A DNA stretch of 30,343 bases from a virus (IMGVR_UViG_3300004774_000478:1-30343); one strand, 5' to 3'. Positions 6,444-14,741 are shown, numbered from the stretch's first letter. Translations and numbers: made by a program. The notes: generated by a model not told the origin, from the sequence alone.

Positions 6444-8099
6444 ATGCGTAATGATGACCGCTCCAACCTGGCTAAGTCTTTTTTCTCGCTGAGAAACGAC
6501 TACGATGCCGCGCGACCGTCGATCTATCGCCGCACTCGTGTCGGCATCATCCCCCAGGGGACCGGTGCCGATTGGCATATCCGGATCCAGGTCGCCTACT
6601 TCCAGATGGTCGAGCTGGCCCGCGAGCTGATGCGGAACAATGTCGTCCTCGGTCAGGCTGTTCGACGCATGACCGCCAACATCGTCCAGGGCGGATTCAT
6701 CCCCGCCGCCAAGACCGGCGACCGCATGCTCAATACCGACCTCCAGCAACGCTGGGCCGAGTGGGCGAACAATAAGAAAGCATGTTCTCAGGATGGTACC
6801 AAGACCTTTTGGGACATGGAAAAGCTGATCGTCCAGCACACGGTTGTCGATGGCGACGTGTTCGTCCTGCCGACCAAGGAAGGCCGACTCTGGTGTGCGG
6901 AGAATCACCGATGCCGCACCCCGGTCAACGCGACGCGCAACAATAAGACTCACTGCGTCCACGGCATTGTCGCCAACGATGACGGCCGCCCCACCGAATA
7001 CTGGCTCACGAATCGCGATTGGGAGATTCACCAATCCGTCCGCCTGGTCAGCGATGTCACGAAGTATCCAGCCTACGCGAAGGACAGAGATCCCGACTTC
7101 GCCGGCTACGAATGGCCGAACGTCCTCCACATGTATCGCCCCGATCGGCTGAGCATGACGCGAGGCGTGACCGCCCTTGCTGCCCCCGCCGATACCTGCG
7201 GCATGATGGACGATCTGGCATTCGCCCAGCTTGTGAAGGCACAGGCCGCGAGTTGCTACACCTTCCTGCACGAATACTCTGGCGAAGTCGCCCCGCCGCT
7301 CGGCACCGGTGCCGGAGCAGGGAATGGCCAGAACTGGCCACCGTCTGGGATCCAAACGGGCGTCCGTGCCACGCAGCCAGGCCAGGACATTTATACCGAT
7401 GTGGCGGGCGAAAAAATCACCGGGTTCTCCCCGGCGATTCCGAACGCCGAATTCTTCCAACACGCCGCCCTCGTTCTGACATTCATATCGATTAACCTCG
7501 ACATGCCGCTCTGCGTCTTCCTCCTCGACCCGACGAAGACCAACTTCAGCGGATGGCGCGGTGCGATGGATCAGGCGAAGATCCGATTCAGGGATTTCCA
7601 GAAGTGGCTTTCGACCCATTTCCATGCCGACGTCTGGAAGTGGCGGGTCCGCCGCGCGATCGCCGATGACCAGGTGTTGCGGAACATGTTCCGAAAACTC
7701 GGTCCCGCGATATTCGCCCACGACTGGCACGCCCCCACCTGGCCCTACATTCAACCGCTCCAAGATGTGCAGGCCGACATGGCCGAAGCGGCCGCAGGAC
7801 TCAATAGCCGCCGGAGAATCATGGCCCGTAACGGCCTCGACGTGGATGAAGTCGACAAGGAGATCCTTTCCGAGAACTACCGCGTCATCCGGCGAGCGAA
7901 GCAATTGACGGCCAAGCTCAATACCGAATTTAATGACGGCCAGACCGTTCACTACCGCGAATTGATGAGCCGTCCATTCCCCGAAGGCATGTCCTTCAAG
8001 CTCACCGGCAAAGAAGGACCGGACGACATCGAGCCAGCCGGATCCGCGGGAACTTCCGAACCTTCCGAATCCACCCCGGCCACGAAGGAGACTCCGTAA
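6444..8099 (+). CDS. Portal protein, lambda gpB family
   Basis: A 551-residue subunit of the dodecameric ring at the prohead vertex through which DNA enters and leaves. It has family-typical segments: an N-terminal RNNVVLGQAVRRMTANIVQGGF block (64-85), the TVVDGDVF strand, and the conserved LDPTKTNFSGWRGAMDQA region followed by a basic helix (KWRVRRAI). The C-terminus is acidic and Pro/Ser/Thr-rich. The frame is open upstream to an ATG at 6219, but that part overlaps the preceding gene and lacks family resemblance, so 6444 (MRNDDRSN) is chosen. The following protease starts 3 nt after the stop. Length and order (terminase, small protein, portal, protease) match the lambda plan. Confidence 0.93.
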   Translation: MRNDDRSNLAKSFFSLRNDYDAARPSIYRRTRVGIIPQGTGADWHIRIQVAYFQMVELARELMRNNVVLGQAVRRMTANIVQGGFIPAAKTGDRMLNTDLQQRWAEWANNKKACSQDGTKTFWDMEKLIVQHTVVDGDVFVLPTKEGRLWCAENHRCRTPVNATRNNKTHCVHGIVANDDGRPTEYWLTNRDWEIHQSVRLVSDVTKYPAYAKDRDPDFAGYEWPNVLHMYRPDRLSMTRGVTALAAPADTCGMMDDLAFAQLVKAQAASCYTFLHEYSGEVAPPLGTGAGAGNGQNWPPSGIQTGVRATQPGQDIYTDVAGEKITGFSPAIPNAEFFQHAALVLTFISINLDMPLCVFLLDPTKTNFSGWRGAMDQAKIRFRDFQKWLSTHFHADVWKWRVRRAIADDQVLRNMFRKLGPAIFAHDWHAPTWPYIQPLQDVQADMAEAAAGLNSRRRIMARNGLDVDEVDKEILSENYRVIRRAKQLTAKLNTEFNDGQTVHYRELMSRPFPEGMSFKLTGKEGPDDIEPAGSAGTSEPSESTPATKETP

Positions 8100-8102
8100 A
8101 TC

Positions 8103-9278
8103 ATGCCTAAGTGCTCCATCACGAACAACGGAAACGGCCTCGCCGAGATCTGTCTCTATGACGAGATCGACAGCTTCTTTGGTGTCGGTGCCCGCCAGTT
8201 CAACGAGCAGCTCACGGCCCTTGGCGACGTCCACCAGATCACCCTTCGCATCAACAGCCCCGGCGGCAGCGTCTGGGAGGGGATGGCCGTGCTGGCCATG
8301 CTCCAGAACCACAAGGCGAAGATCATCACTCGCGTGGAAGGGATCGCCGCCTCCATGGCCTCGGTCGTCGCCATGGCGGGCGATGTGATCGAGATGCCAG
8401 AAAACGCCTTCATGATGATCCACAACCCCGCCGATTACGTCGGCGGCGGTTCGGAAGACATGCGCAAGAAGGCCGACGTCCTCGATCAGGTGAAGGCCGC
8501 ACTGGTCGGGATCTACGCCCAGCGGACCGGCCGAACGCCGGAGGAAATCGTCGCCTGGATGGATGATGAAACCTGGATGGACGGCGCGACCTGCCTCGAA
8601 CGCGGCTTCTGCACGAACTTACTGCCATCCGTCACGATCGCCGCCAGCATCACCGATAAGCGATTCCGCAATACTCCCGTGGGGTTGATTCAGCCCCTAA
8701 CTTCAGATCCTCAACCACTACCCCCAAGGAGTCCGAAAATGTCGGATATCACCGCAACCCCCGTCGCCGCTACCCTCAAGCAATTGAAGGCCGCCTGCCC
8801 GGGCGCAGACAATAACTTCCTCGTTGCTCAGCAGGAAGCCGATGCCACGATCGAGCAGGCCGCAACGGCCTACATGGTCGCCCAGCAAGCCAAGATCACC
8901 GACCTGGAGAATCAGGTCAAGTCGGGCGCAGCCGCCGGCCACAAGCCAGGCGTCAGCATCCCCACCGGCAAGAAGGCCAAAGGAAAAGATAAGCCGGTCG
9001 ATGACGACGAGGACAAGCAAGATTCCAGCGGCCCAATCGATCTCGCTTATAGCGAGATGGAAGCCTCGGAAGTCCTTAAGCATTTCGACGCGGCCGTCAA
9101 CCTCGAAATGCGAAACCGCGTCAAGACCGGCCGCGTCGCCGATCGCCGCGATGTGGTGATGTTCATCGCCAACAAGTTGCCCCAGTTGCACCAGGCGTGG
9201 CTCGTGGCCTGCAACACCAGCAAGGTCGGGCGCCGCCTGATCGAAGAGAAGTACGACCGACTCCCCGCAGCCAAGTGA
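8103..9278 (+). CDS. ClpP-type prohead protease fused to scaffold
   Basis: The 391-residue protein combines a ClpP/S14-like protease (about 1-195) with a C-terminal scaffold (about 213-391). In the protease, INSPGG at 50-55 and GIAASMAS at 80-87 place the nucleophile at Ser84, with His107 in MMIHNP; the acidic residue is less certain. It should cleave scaffold and itself during capsid maturation. A flexible Pro-rich linker (QPLPPRSP) is followed by a helical, charged part with a Lys/Asp-rich middle, as in scaffolding proteins. This is the lambda gpC/Nu3 design, and an internal start with a perfect SD lies at the junction. It follows the portal by 3 nt. Confidence 0.9.
   Translation: MPKCSITNNGNGLAEICLYDEIDSFFGVGARQFNEQLTALGDVHQITLRINSPGGSVWEGMAVLAMLQNHKAKIITRVEGIAASMASVVAMAGDVIEMPENAFMMIHNPADYVGGGSEDMRKKADVLDQVKAALVGIYAQRTGRTPEEIVAWMDDETWMDGATCLERGFCTNLLPSVTIAASITDKRFRNTPVGLIQPLTSDPQPLPPRSPKMSDITATPVAATLKQLKAACPGADNNFLVAQQEADATIEQAATAYMVAQQAKITDLENQVKSGAAAGHKPGVSIPTGKKAKGKDKPVDDDEDKQDSSGPIDLAYSEMEASEVLKHFDAAVNLEMRNRVKTGRVADRRDVVMFIANKLPQLHQAWLVACNTSKVGRRLIEEKYDRLPAAK
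8739..9278 (+). CDS. Nested in-frame scaffolding protein (Nu3-like)
   Basis: An in-frame ATG at 8739 (MSDITATP) has AAGGAG at 8727-8732, a 6-nt gap from the start and a better SD than the full-length gene's. It would make a 179-residue protein identical to the C-terminal part of the protease-scaffold fusion: helical N-terminus with an Ala/Gln-rich coiled segment (LENQVKSG), a disordered Lys/Asp linker, and a helical capsid-binding-like C-terminus. Lambda makes Nu3 scaffold from inside gene C in the same manner, supplying many free scaffold copies for each protease. The sequence shows the start signals; expression is inferred from that analogy. Confidence 0.68.
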   Translation: MSDITATPVAATLKQLKAACPGADNNFLVAQQEADATIEQAATAYMVAQQAKITDLENQVKSGAAAGHKPGVSIPTGKKAKGKDKPVDDDEDKQDSSGPIDLAYSEMEASEVLKHFDAAVNLEMRNRVKTGRVADRRDVVMFIANKLPQLHQAWLVACNTSKVGRRLIEEKYDRLPAAK

Positions 9279-9335
9279 GAAAGTGGGCAGTCCACCAACC
9301 ATCAACCACCAATACCTTTTTTCGGAGATTAAACC

Positions 9336-10250
9336 ATGCGTAAGCAAATCGGCAGTATCACGCTGCCAGTCACCCCGGGCGGGAGTTTCGCTCAGTTCCT
9401 GCGGGTGAAGATCACGTCGAGCGTGCTGGCACTTGCCGGATCGACCGACGATGAAGTCGGCGTCCTCGAACAGAATGTCCTCACGACCGACACCTGTGCG
9501 GCCGTCATCCCGCTCGACGATCAGGCAAGTCGCCAAGGCGTCGTCAGCGAAGCGATCACACAATACGCCACGGTCTATGCCGGGGCCAGCGGCAAGCTCG
9601 CCGCCAGCGGTACGTTGGTCCGCGGCATCGCATTGCAGGCCGCAACCGGCGATGGCTCGATCATCGAGTACCTGCCCCAACGTGCCAGCATCACCGGTGC
9701 CGTCCCCCGCACACAGCTTACCACCGACACCGCCGCCGTCTACGGTGTCAAACTCGCCAGCCTCGAAGCGACCGGCACCGGCACCCAGCTTGGGGCATCG
9801 GCCGGCACCCCCAGCGGTGCAATGGGTCTCACGATAGGTACCTTGGGATCCGCTGCCTCCATCGTGGTCTGCGAGGCCGCCAGCGGCAACGTCAAGACCG
9901 ACAAGGCCCGCTTTCAGTTCGTCCTGTCGGCCGAGTACGTCTCCGGTGCGGCGATCAGCGTGCGCATCAAGTGTCGCTCGTCCGTGCTCGCCACGGTCGG
10001 AAGCACGATCGTCGCCACGGCCTACAAGACCGACGGTGCCGCCGGCGTCGGAAGCAACCTGGTGACCACCTCGCTCATCACGCTCTCCGCGACCTACGCC
10101 AATCGAGATTTCGCGATCACGCCGACCGGTCTCGTGGCGGGCGACGTTCTCGACATCGAGATCGTTGGCATCTGCACCGACACGGGAGGCACCACAGGCG
10201 CGGTCATTCAGATCGGCGCCGTCGCAATGCTCCTCAACATCAAGGGCTAA
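9336..10250 (+). CDS. Probable capsid decoration protein, two domains
   Basis: A 304-residue protein between scaffold and major capsid genes, where lambda has decoration protein gpD. The first 115 residues resemble the small DUF2190-type capsid-stabilising proteins of phages (VVSEAITQYATVYAGASGKLAASG, then GIALQAATGDGSIIEYLP). The remaining 190 residues are Gly/Ala/Thr/Val-rich and beta-predicted, ending IQIGAVAMLLNIKG, like an added jelly-roll or Ig-like outer domain. The SD GGAG sits 9 nt before the ATG. The added domain would decorate the capsid surface. Alternative: a head fibre. The gene is followed by a long inverted repeat before the capsid gene. Confidence 0.62.
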   Translation: MRKQIGSITLPVTPGGSFAQFLRVKITSSVLALAGSTDDEVGVLEQNVLTTDTCAAVIPLDDQASRQGVVSEAITQYATVYAGASGKLAASGTLVRGIALQAATGDGSIIEYLPQRASITGAVPRTQLTTDTAAVYGVKLASLEATGTGTQLGASAGTPSGAMGLTIGTLGSAASIVVCEAASGNVKTDKARFQFVLSAEYVSGAAISVRIKCRSSVLATVGSTIVATAYKTDGAAGVGSNLVTTSLITLSATYANRDFAITPTGLVAGDVLDIEIVGICTDTGGTTGAVIQIGAVAMLLNIKG

Positions 10251-10275
10251 TAACCAGCATCCCCAGGGGCGAAAC

Positions 10276-10312
10276 GTGCCGGGTGGGCACTGACAATGGA
10301 CTCACCCGGCAC
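10276..10312 (+). repeat. Perfect 10-bp inverted repeat before the capsid gene
   Basis: GTGCCGGGTG (10276-10285) and CACCCGGCAC (10303-10312) are perfect inverted copies with a 17-nt loop, followed about 14 nt later by a T-rich tract (TTCTTTTTCTTCC). The T tract is too far for a standard terminator, so this may be an attenuator, an RNA stabiliser or a processing hairpin that raises capsid output. Confidence 0.7.
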
Positions 10313-10405
10313 GGCCCCGACTGATTCTTTTTCTTCCATTGTCTGGGATTTCGATACGTAACCAAATTCTCCATTGTCACCACCCCCGAACCCGGAGAAT
10401 TTAAC

Positions 10406-11398
10406 ATGTCCGCTCCCCGTACCGCAATCCAGCGTTTTGACTTGTCGTTTTCGTACGGCGAGTTCAACCTGCTGGCCAACCAAAAGAAGTTCATCGGCCT
10501 GAAGGTTTTGCCTCCGGCGCCGGTGGCCATGCAAGCCGCGTCTTACCTTCGCGTGAAGGTCGCCAGCCTGCTCACCAAGATCGAGGACACCAAGCGCGCG
10601 CCCTACACCGGCTACAAGCGAGGTAACTTCCTCTTCGATACCGACACCTACGCCACGGAAGACCACGGCGTCGAGGAACCGGTCGATGATCGCCAGTTGG
10701 CGGTTTACTCCAACGTCATCAAGTTGGAGAACTTCGCCACCATGCGGGCGATCAACCGCGTCCTGTTGGCCTATGAGGCCGACGTTGCCTCGGCCGTCTT
10801 CGCCACCGGAACGTTCTCCAACGCCGCCGCGGCCACTCCATGGACCACGCACGCATCGGCCAAGCCGATCGACGACATCGACGCAGCCCGGCAAGTCGTG
10901 CTACTCGCCTGCGGAACCCTCCCCAACACGCTGATCCTCAGCGATTGGGCCTTGGTTCAGCTCTGCCGTTGCAGCCAGATCCAAGACCTGCTCAAGTATT
11001 CGGGTCACGACGATCCGAAGCAGTACATTCAGCGGCTTCCCGCACTCTGCGAGCTGCTCTTGCTCGACGAGATCCTGGTCGGGCGTGGCATCAAGAACTC
11101 GGCCGACGAGGGACAGACCGCAACGATGGCCCGGATCTGGGATCCGACCATGGCGATGGTCTGCCACGTCTCCAAGGAGATCGATGTCGAGACGCCCGAG
11201 CCAACGATTGGCCGGACCTTCATGTGGACCGACGAAAACGCCCAGATCCCGGGCGGAGAAGACAGCACCCCCGGCGTCATCGTCGAGGAGTACCGCGAGG
11301 AAAACCGCCGCGGTGGCACGATCCGTGCCCGCAACGACCGCCAGGTGAAGATCTTCCACCCCGAGGCCGGCACGCTGATCACCAGCGTAACCGCGTAG
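10406..11398 (+). CDS. Major capsid protein, lambda gpE family
   Basis: The 330-residue shell subunit is about the size of lambda gpE (341). Features of this capsid group are an N-terminal LSFSYGEFNLLANQKKFIG segment, YKRGNFLFDTDTYATEDHGVEEPVDDR around residues 71-95 (the E-loop region), and a helical spine with AINRVLLAYE. A C-terminal beta region contains RTFMWTDENAQ and ends with the REENRRGGTIRARNDRQVKI block. It lies after protease, scaffold and decoration genes, as in lambda. The SD (GGAG) is 9 nt before the ATG. It is set apart by hairpin-forming gaps of 155 and 79 nt while most other genes are tightly packed, which suggests separate control of its level. Confidence 0.88.
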   Translation: MSAPRTAIQRFDLSFSYGEFNLLANQKKFIGLKVLPPAPVAMQAASYLRVKVASLLTKIEDTKRAPYTGYKRGNFLFDTDTYATEDHGVEEPVDDRQLAVYSNVIKLENFATMRAINRVLLAYEADVASAVFATGTFSNAAAATPWTTHASAKPIDDIDAARQVVLLACGTLPNTLILSDWALVQLCRCSQIQDLLKYSGHDDPKQYIQRLPALCELLLLDEILVGRGIKNSADEGQTATMARIWDPTMAMVCHVSKEIDVETPEPTIGRTFMWTDENAQIPGGEDSTPGVIVEEYREENRRGGTIRARNDRQVKIFHPEAGTLITSVTA

Positions 11399-11410
11399 AA
11401 AAAGGACGTG

Positions 11411-11462
11411 GGGCGTGGTCTGAGGCCAGGGGGCGAATATCCCCGCGTCCCGGACCACGCCC
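11411..11462 (+). repeat. Long inverted repeat after the capsid gene
   Basis: GGGCGTGGTC (11411-11420) and GACCACGCCC (11453-11462) pair perfectly. Inside the 32-nt loop GGGG and CCCC can pair again, giving a branched hairpin. No T tract follows, so it is not a typical terminator; it may protect the 3' end of the capsid mRNA or reduce readthrough into the tail genes. Confidence 0.7.
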
Positions 11463-11477
11463 AACGATTCCCCTATT

Positions 11478-11855
11478 ATGTCCAACCTCACCGACCACTT
11501 CGGCGACTCCGCCAGCCAGCTCATAGACGATCTGGCCGACACGCTCGACTATTCGCCCGACGGTAGCAATCCGCTTACTGTCGCGGCGATCATCGGGTAC
11601 GAGGAATCGCGGTCACTAGTCGAGATCGACGGAACCAAAACCCGCTACGTCCGCCACATTACCCTGCCACGGACCGCCGCGGCAGCCGGCGGCGGAGCCT
11701 ATATTGCAGACGTGCGACTCCACGACCAGCTTACGATCGAGGGTTTCCTGTACACGGTTGAAGCTATCGTCAGCATGTCATTGTCGTGGACCCAGGTGGA
11801 AGCCTATCGCGTCGCCACACGCGAGAAAACGAGGCAAGGATACCGAAGAACATGA
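11478..11855 (+). CDS. Probable head-tail joining protein (FII-like position)
   Basis: A 125-residue protein directly after the major capsid gene, where head-tail connectors and stoppers are found. A helical N-terminus (DDLADTLDY) is followed by a beta-rich core containing LVEIDGTKTRYVRHITLP and VRLHDQLTIEGFLYTVEAIVS, resembling the small beta-barrel head-completion proteins such as lambda FII or SPP1 gp16 in style. I do not see a motif that proves the family. The start has no clear SD and lies just after the hairpin at 11411-11462. The stop overlaps the next ATG (ATGA at 11852). Confidence 0.5.
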   Translation: MSNLTDHFGDSASQLIDDLADTLDYSPDGSNPLTVAAIIGYEESRSLVEIDGTKTRYVRHITLPRTAAAAGGGAYIADVRLHDQLTIEGFLYTVEAIVSMSLSWTQVEAYRVATREKTRQGYRRT

Positions 11856-12187
11856 ACCTAATTGCTCAGATCCCGGGCGCGGACGTTGCCATCAAGGCAG
11901 CCGAAGCATCCGGCTGGACCGCCGTGCTGCTCTGTGTGACTTTCTTGTTCACGTTAGCCGCCATGACGTGGCTGATCAAAAAAATGTTTGCGGAGAAGGA
12001 TGATCTCTCGCAGCGACTAACCAGCGTGGAAGATTTTCAAAAAACAAGTCTCACGGAGATGCACGTCAAGACAGAGACTGGTCTCCTGAAGGCCGCAATT
12101 GCGATGGACAACAACTCCCTAGCCCTAGGGAAACTGACTGACATCCTCGCCGGCCGACCCTGTCTGCGAAAAACAACGACCGCCTAA
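11852..12187 (+). CDS. One-TM membrane protein with helical tail
   Basis: The 111-residue product has one clear transmembrane segment (about 22-44, WTAVLLCVTFLFTLAAMTWL) followed by KK and a charged, coiled-coil-like helix (about 45-100). The layout resembles small BhlA/UviB-type holin-like peptides and some phage membrane-fusion proteins, but no family is proven. It overlaps the preceding stop by ATGA, so it is made with the head-tail proteins, which is an unusual place for a lysis gene. The usable start is the ATG at 11852; the in-frame ATG at 11786 lies within the preceding gene. No partner endolysin is present in this window. Confidence 0.65.
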   Translation: MNLIAQIPGADVAIKAAEASGWTAVLLCVTFLFTLAAMTWLIKKMFAEKDDLSQRLTSVEDFQKTSLTEMHVKTETGLLKAAIAMDNNSLALGKLTDILAGRPCLRKTTTA

Positions 12188-12212
12188 CCCACTGGAATCC
12201 CTCGCGACCCTC

Positions 12213-12803
12213 ATGCCTTTTTCCATTACCCACTTAACGCCGTTTGTCCGCACGCCACTGGCGGACCCGCTTGGCCCTATGAGCCAGGCACTGGAGGAAC
12301 TGCGCAGGATGCTGGCGAACTTGGGGGTATTTCAGGCTTTCATGGGGGTAGTTGGGTCGCTCGAAGCGTCAAACCGGATCTTTCTCTCCTCGGCACCGCC
12401 GGCACCCCAGATCCTCGACGGAGACGGAGGTCACGAATACACGCGCGCCCAATGGGAAAACCACCTGCGACCCTTCTGCTTGATCTATACCGCATCTACC
12501 GCCGGGTATCGCCTCACGCGAGTAAGCCGCTATTGCTTCAAGGATCACGGAAAACTCTTCGTAGAACTCGAAATGAACGCCCCCAGCGGTGCCGACACCG
12601 ACCCAGAAACGGCCGACCGGATCGTGCTGAATGCCATCGGACAGATCGCGAACGGACTGACGAACAACGCCGACCAGCCCGGCTATCTCGATATCGCTGA
12701 AATAACCATCGCCGCCGGACCCAGCCGCGAGCGTTTTGAGGAGATCGGTGGCACGGGGCAGTACTACTGGACACTACTCGAAATCTCCTACGGACCCGAT
12801 TAA
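12213..12803 (+). CDS. Hypothetical tail-completion or terminator-like protein
   Basis: A 196-residue protein between the head-tail joining region and the tail-tube genes. This is where lambda gpZ and gpU lie, which complete the tail end and cap the tube. Helical residues 20-50 (MSQALEELRRMLANLGVFQAFMG) precede a beta-rich domain with RLTRVSRYCFKDHGKLFVELEM and a C-terminal strand GTGQYYWTLLEISYGPD. A strand-helix-strand build with acidic loops would fit a tail terminator, but no signature is visible. Position is the main evidence. It follows the membrane protein by 25 nt and precedes the next gene by 5 nt. Confidence 0.5.
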   Translation: MPFSITHLTPFVRTPLADPLGPMSQALEELRRMLANLGVFQAFMGVVGSLEASNRIFLSSAPPAPQILDGDGGHEYTRAQWENHLRPFCLIYTASTAGYRLTRVSRYCFKDHGKLFVELEMNAPSGADTDPETADRIVLNAIGQIANGLTNNADQPGYLDIAEITIAAGPSRERFEEIGGTGQYYWTLLEISYGPD

Positions 12804-12808
12804 CCCCC

Positions 12809-13351
12809 ATGCTCCACGTTGACGTCCGCTACCAACTGCCGATGACATCGACCGTCGACCTGGGCGTTGCCGAGTTTCGCCGCGTCCTGACGGATGCGTG
12901 GAAGGACTGCGGATATCACCTCTTCAACAACTTCGTGGCTAAGCACTTCACGAAGGAGGGAGCGAAGGAGTACGGCTTCCAAATGCGGGCGGGCGAGGAC
13001 GCGACCGGAAAAACCTTCTGGCAGAGCTATACCGGCCGCAAACAGAAGAACTTGCATCATACGCTGGCGATGGTGTTTAGCGGCCGGACCCGCGAAGGGG
13101 CGAAGCGATCCACGATCTACGCCACCAGCAAGGGCGTCCGCGTAGCCCTGCCAGGCGTGGTCCACATGAACCAATACAAGCCGAAACAGAAGCGATGCGG
13201 TCCCCATGCCGGCGATCCACCCATCGACCTTCGAGACGAATTGATGGCGATCACCGCCACCGAAGCCGACGTGCTCGCAAAAATCCACGAAGCGGCCGTT
13301 GTCCGTGGCCTCGGCTCGCGACGCTTCTGGGCCGACAAACAGATGAAGTAA
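12809..13351 (+). CDS. Probable minor tail / tail-completion protein
   Basis: A 180-residue basic protein before the probable tail-tube gene. Its segment VAKHFTKEGAKEYGFQMR with following aromatic residues and RKQKNLHHTLAMVFSGRTREGAK recalls the tail-completion proteins often called HK97 gp10-like or virion morphogenesis proteins. Residues 95-130 are Lys/Arg-rich (YKPKQKRCGP). It starts 5 nt after the preceding stop and ends 22 nt before the next gene. I judge it a real structural or assembly protein by position, size and codon use. The exact role is not determined, and the ATG at 12809 is the only sensible one at the N-terminus. Confidence 0.5.
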   Translation: MLHVDVRYQLPMTSTVDLGVAEFRRVLTDAWKDCGYHLFNNFVAKHFTKEGAKEYGFQMRAGEDATGKTFWQSYTGRKQKNLHHTLAMVFSGRTREGAKRSTIYATSKGVRVALPGVVHMNQYKPKQKRCGPHAGDPPIDLRDELMAITATEADVLAKIHEAAVVRGLGSRRFWADKQMK

Positions 13352-13373
13352 ATCTTACAAAAGGAATCTTCCC

Positions 13374-14237
13374 ATGACATTTATCCTTCACACATCCGGA
13401 CCCGTCACGATTGGCGTAACCACGCTTGGCGGCATCACCTCCATCAACTCAGCACTCGGATCGCAGGTCAAAGAAGAGGCGACCAGCGGCGAGGTGATGG
13501 CCCGCGTGACTGCCCTCATGAGCCAAAAACCGTCGATGGGCTTTACCACGGAGGACATAAAAGCCGCCCTGGGTGCTTGCGGCCCGATGGGCGTCAGTCT
13601 GGCCACCAAGAGTCTCGTCCTCTATGGCAGCAAACTACTCTCCGGCGGCCGGCTCGACACGAGCGGGCACGTCAGCCTGACCGCTCCTCTCGGTGTCCTC
13701 GTGCCACAGCAATTGAGCTGCTCGCACCAGGGGAACGCCACGATCAGCTATCAGGCCCACCCGATTTCCGCCGACGATACGAGCGATCCATGGACCCTAT
13801 CCACAGGCGCGAGCCTGCCGACACCCGCTCCATCGCTCTGGACGCTCTTTACGGCCACGATCGGTGGAGTGGTGATCGACCAGCAGACGCAGGTCAAGAT
13901 TGATTTTGGGCTAAAAGTCGTCACCGAGGGGAGCAGCAGCAATATCCGGGACCAGATCGCCACGATCCGCAGCATTGCGCCCAAGATAAGCCTGACTAGC
14001 TCTAAGCAGGGCAGCTTCCTTGCCTACCTCGGCGTTCAAGGGGCATTTTCAATCGTGCTACGCAAGCGCAAGCAGGGCGGCACCTTCGATACCGGATCAG
14101 TCACTTTGTCGGGAAGCGCCTATGCGTTTCAAGAAACCCCCTTCAGTGCCTCGGGCCAGGGTGCGGCTACGATCCAGCTTCAGGCAAACGTCACGTGGGA
14201 CGGGACGAACGACCCGATCACCTACGTGGGAGCATAG
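13374..14237 (+). CDS. Probable major tail tube protein
   Basis: A 287-residue beta-rich protein with a clear SD (AAGGA) before the ATG. It lies after the connector-like genes and before the chaperone/tape-measure pair, the place of lambda gpV. It is Gly/Ser/Thr/Val-rich, with repeated strand patterns such as TSGHVSLTAPLGVLVPQQLS and ITLQAN-like strands near the end (AATIQLQANVTW). The sequence would build a tube-forming beta-barrel, with an outer domain suggested by the extra length over gpV (246). No diagnostic motif was found, so the call is positional. The strong SD fits an abundant product. Confidence 0.55.
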   Translation: MTFILHTSGPVTIGVTTLGGITSINSALGSQVKEEATSGEVMARVTALMSQKPSMGFTTEDIKAALGACGPMGVSLATKSLVLYGSKLLSGGRLDTSGHVSLTAPLGVLVPQQLSCSHQGNATISYQAHPISADDTSDPWTLSTGASLPTPAPSLWTLFTATIGGVVIDQQTQVKIDFGLKVVTEGSSSNIRDQIATIRSIAPKISLTSSKQGSFLAYLGVQGAFSIVLRKRKQGGTFDTGSVTLSGSAYAFQETPFSASGQGAATIQLQANVTWDGTNDPITYVGA

Positions 14238-14303
14238 TTTTTCATCAATCACAAGTCTCACGCAAAGGCGCGAAATCACAAAGGAAATAGGAGTCTTTAG
14301 AAA

Positions 14304-14741
14304 ATGTCCCTCGCAACGGTAGTAACCAAAAGCGTTTCCCAAAATGGGATTCCCAGCGTCAACATCACCAACACAATCACCGGTGCCCAGACGCCGCCGC
14401 TCGATGTAACGGTGCCCGTCGCCACGCCCCTCACCGTCAACGACGGAATCGGCGTGCTCTACTACGCGGCCCTCCAAATGCTCTACATCACGCCCGACAG
14501 CCTGGACGTGGATGTGAAGTTTTACGCCGCGACCGCCGCCGGAGGCGCACTCATCAACACGATCCACGTTCATGCCGGAGAGGCGTATGTGTGGGACTCC
14601 AACTCGGGCGGAACCAACCCGCTCGGCACCACAAATGCACTGTCGATGACAGTCACAGCAACCGCATTTGTCAAAGGCAACGCCAGCGGCGGAACCCCAA
14701 CCGGGACCGATGTCCACATCCGAACCTCGCTCTCCGCATAA
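14304..14741 (+). CDS. Small beta-rich tail protein, unknown
   Basis: The 145-residue protein is Thr/Ala/Val/Gly-rich with no hydrophobic segment. Strands such as PSVNITNTITG and LDVDVKFYAATAAGGALINTIHVH predict an Ig-like or jelly-roll fold. It has an SD (AGGAG) about 12 nt before the ATG. It lies between the probable tube protein and the chaperone pair, so it may decorate the tail tube or be a second tube subunit. I do not recognise a family. It precedes the next start by 6 nt, so it belongs to the same operon. Confidence 0.55.
   Translation: MSLATVVTKSVSQNGIPSVNITNTITGAQTPPLDVTVPVATPLTVNDGIGVLYYAALQMLYITPDSLDVDVKFYAATAAGGALINTIHVHAGEAYVWDSNSGGTNPLGTTNALSMTVTATAFVKGNASGGTPTGTDVHIRTSLSA

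Noticed and set aside
6378-8423. Minus-strand ORF of 681 residues across the portal gene
   Set aside because: It covers the well-supported portal and protease genes and has composition typical of an antisense shadow.
8718-9680. Minus-strand ORF of 320 residues opposite scaffold and decoration genes
   Set aside because: It lies opposite two plausible + strand genes and has no family resemblance.
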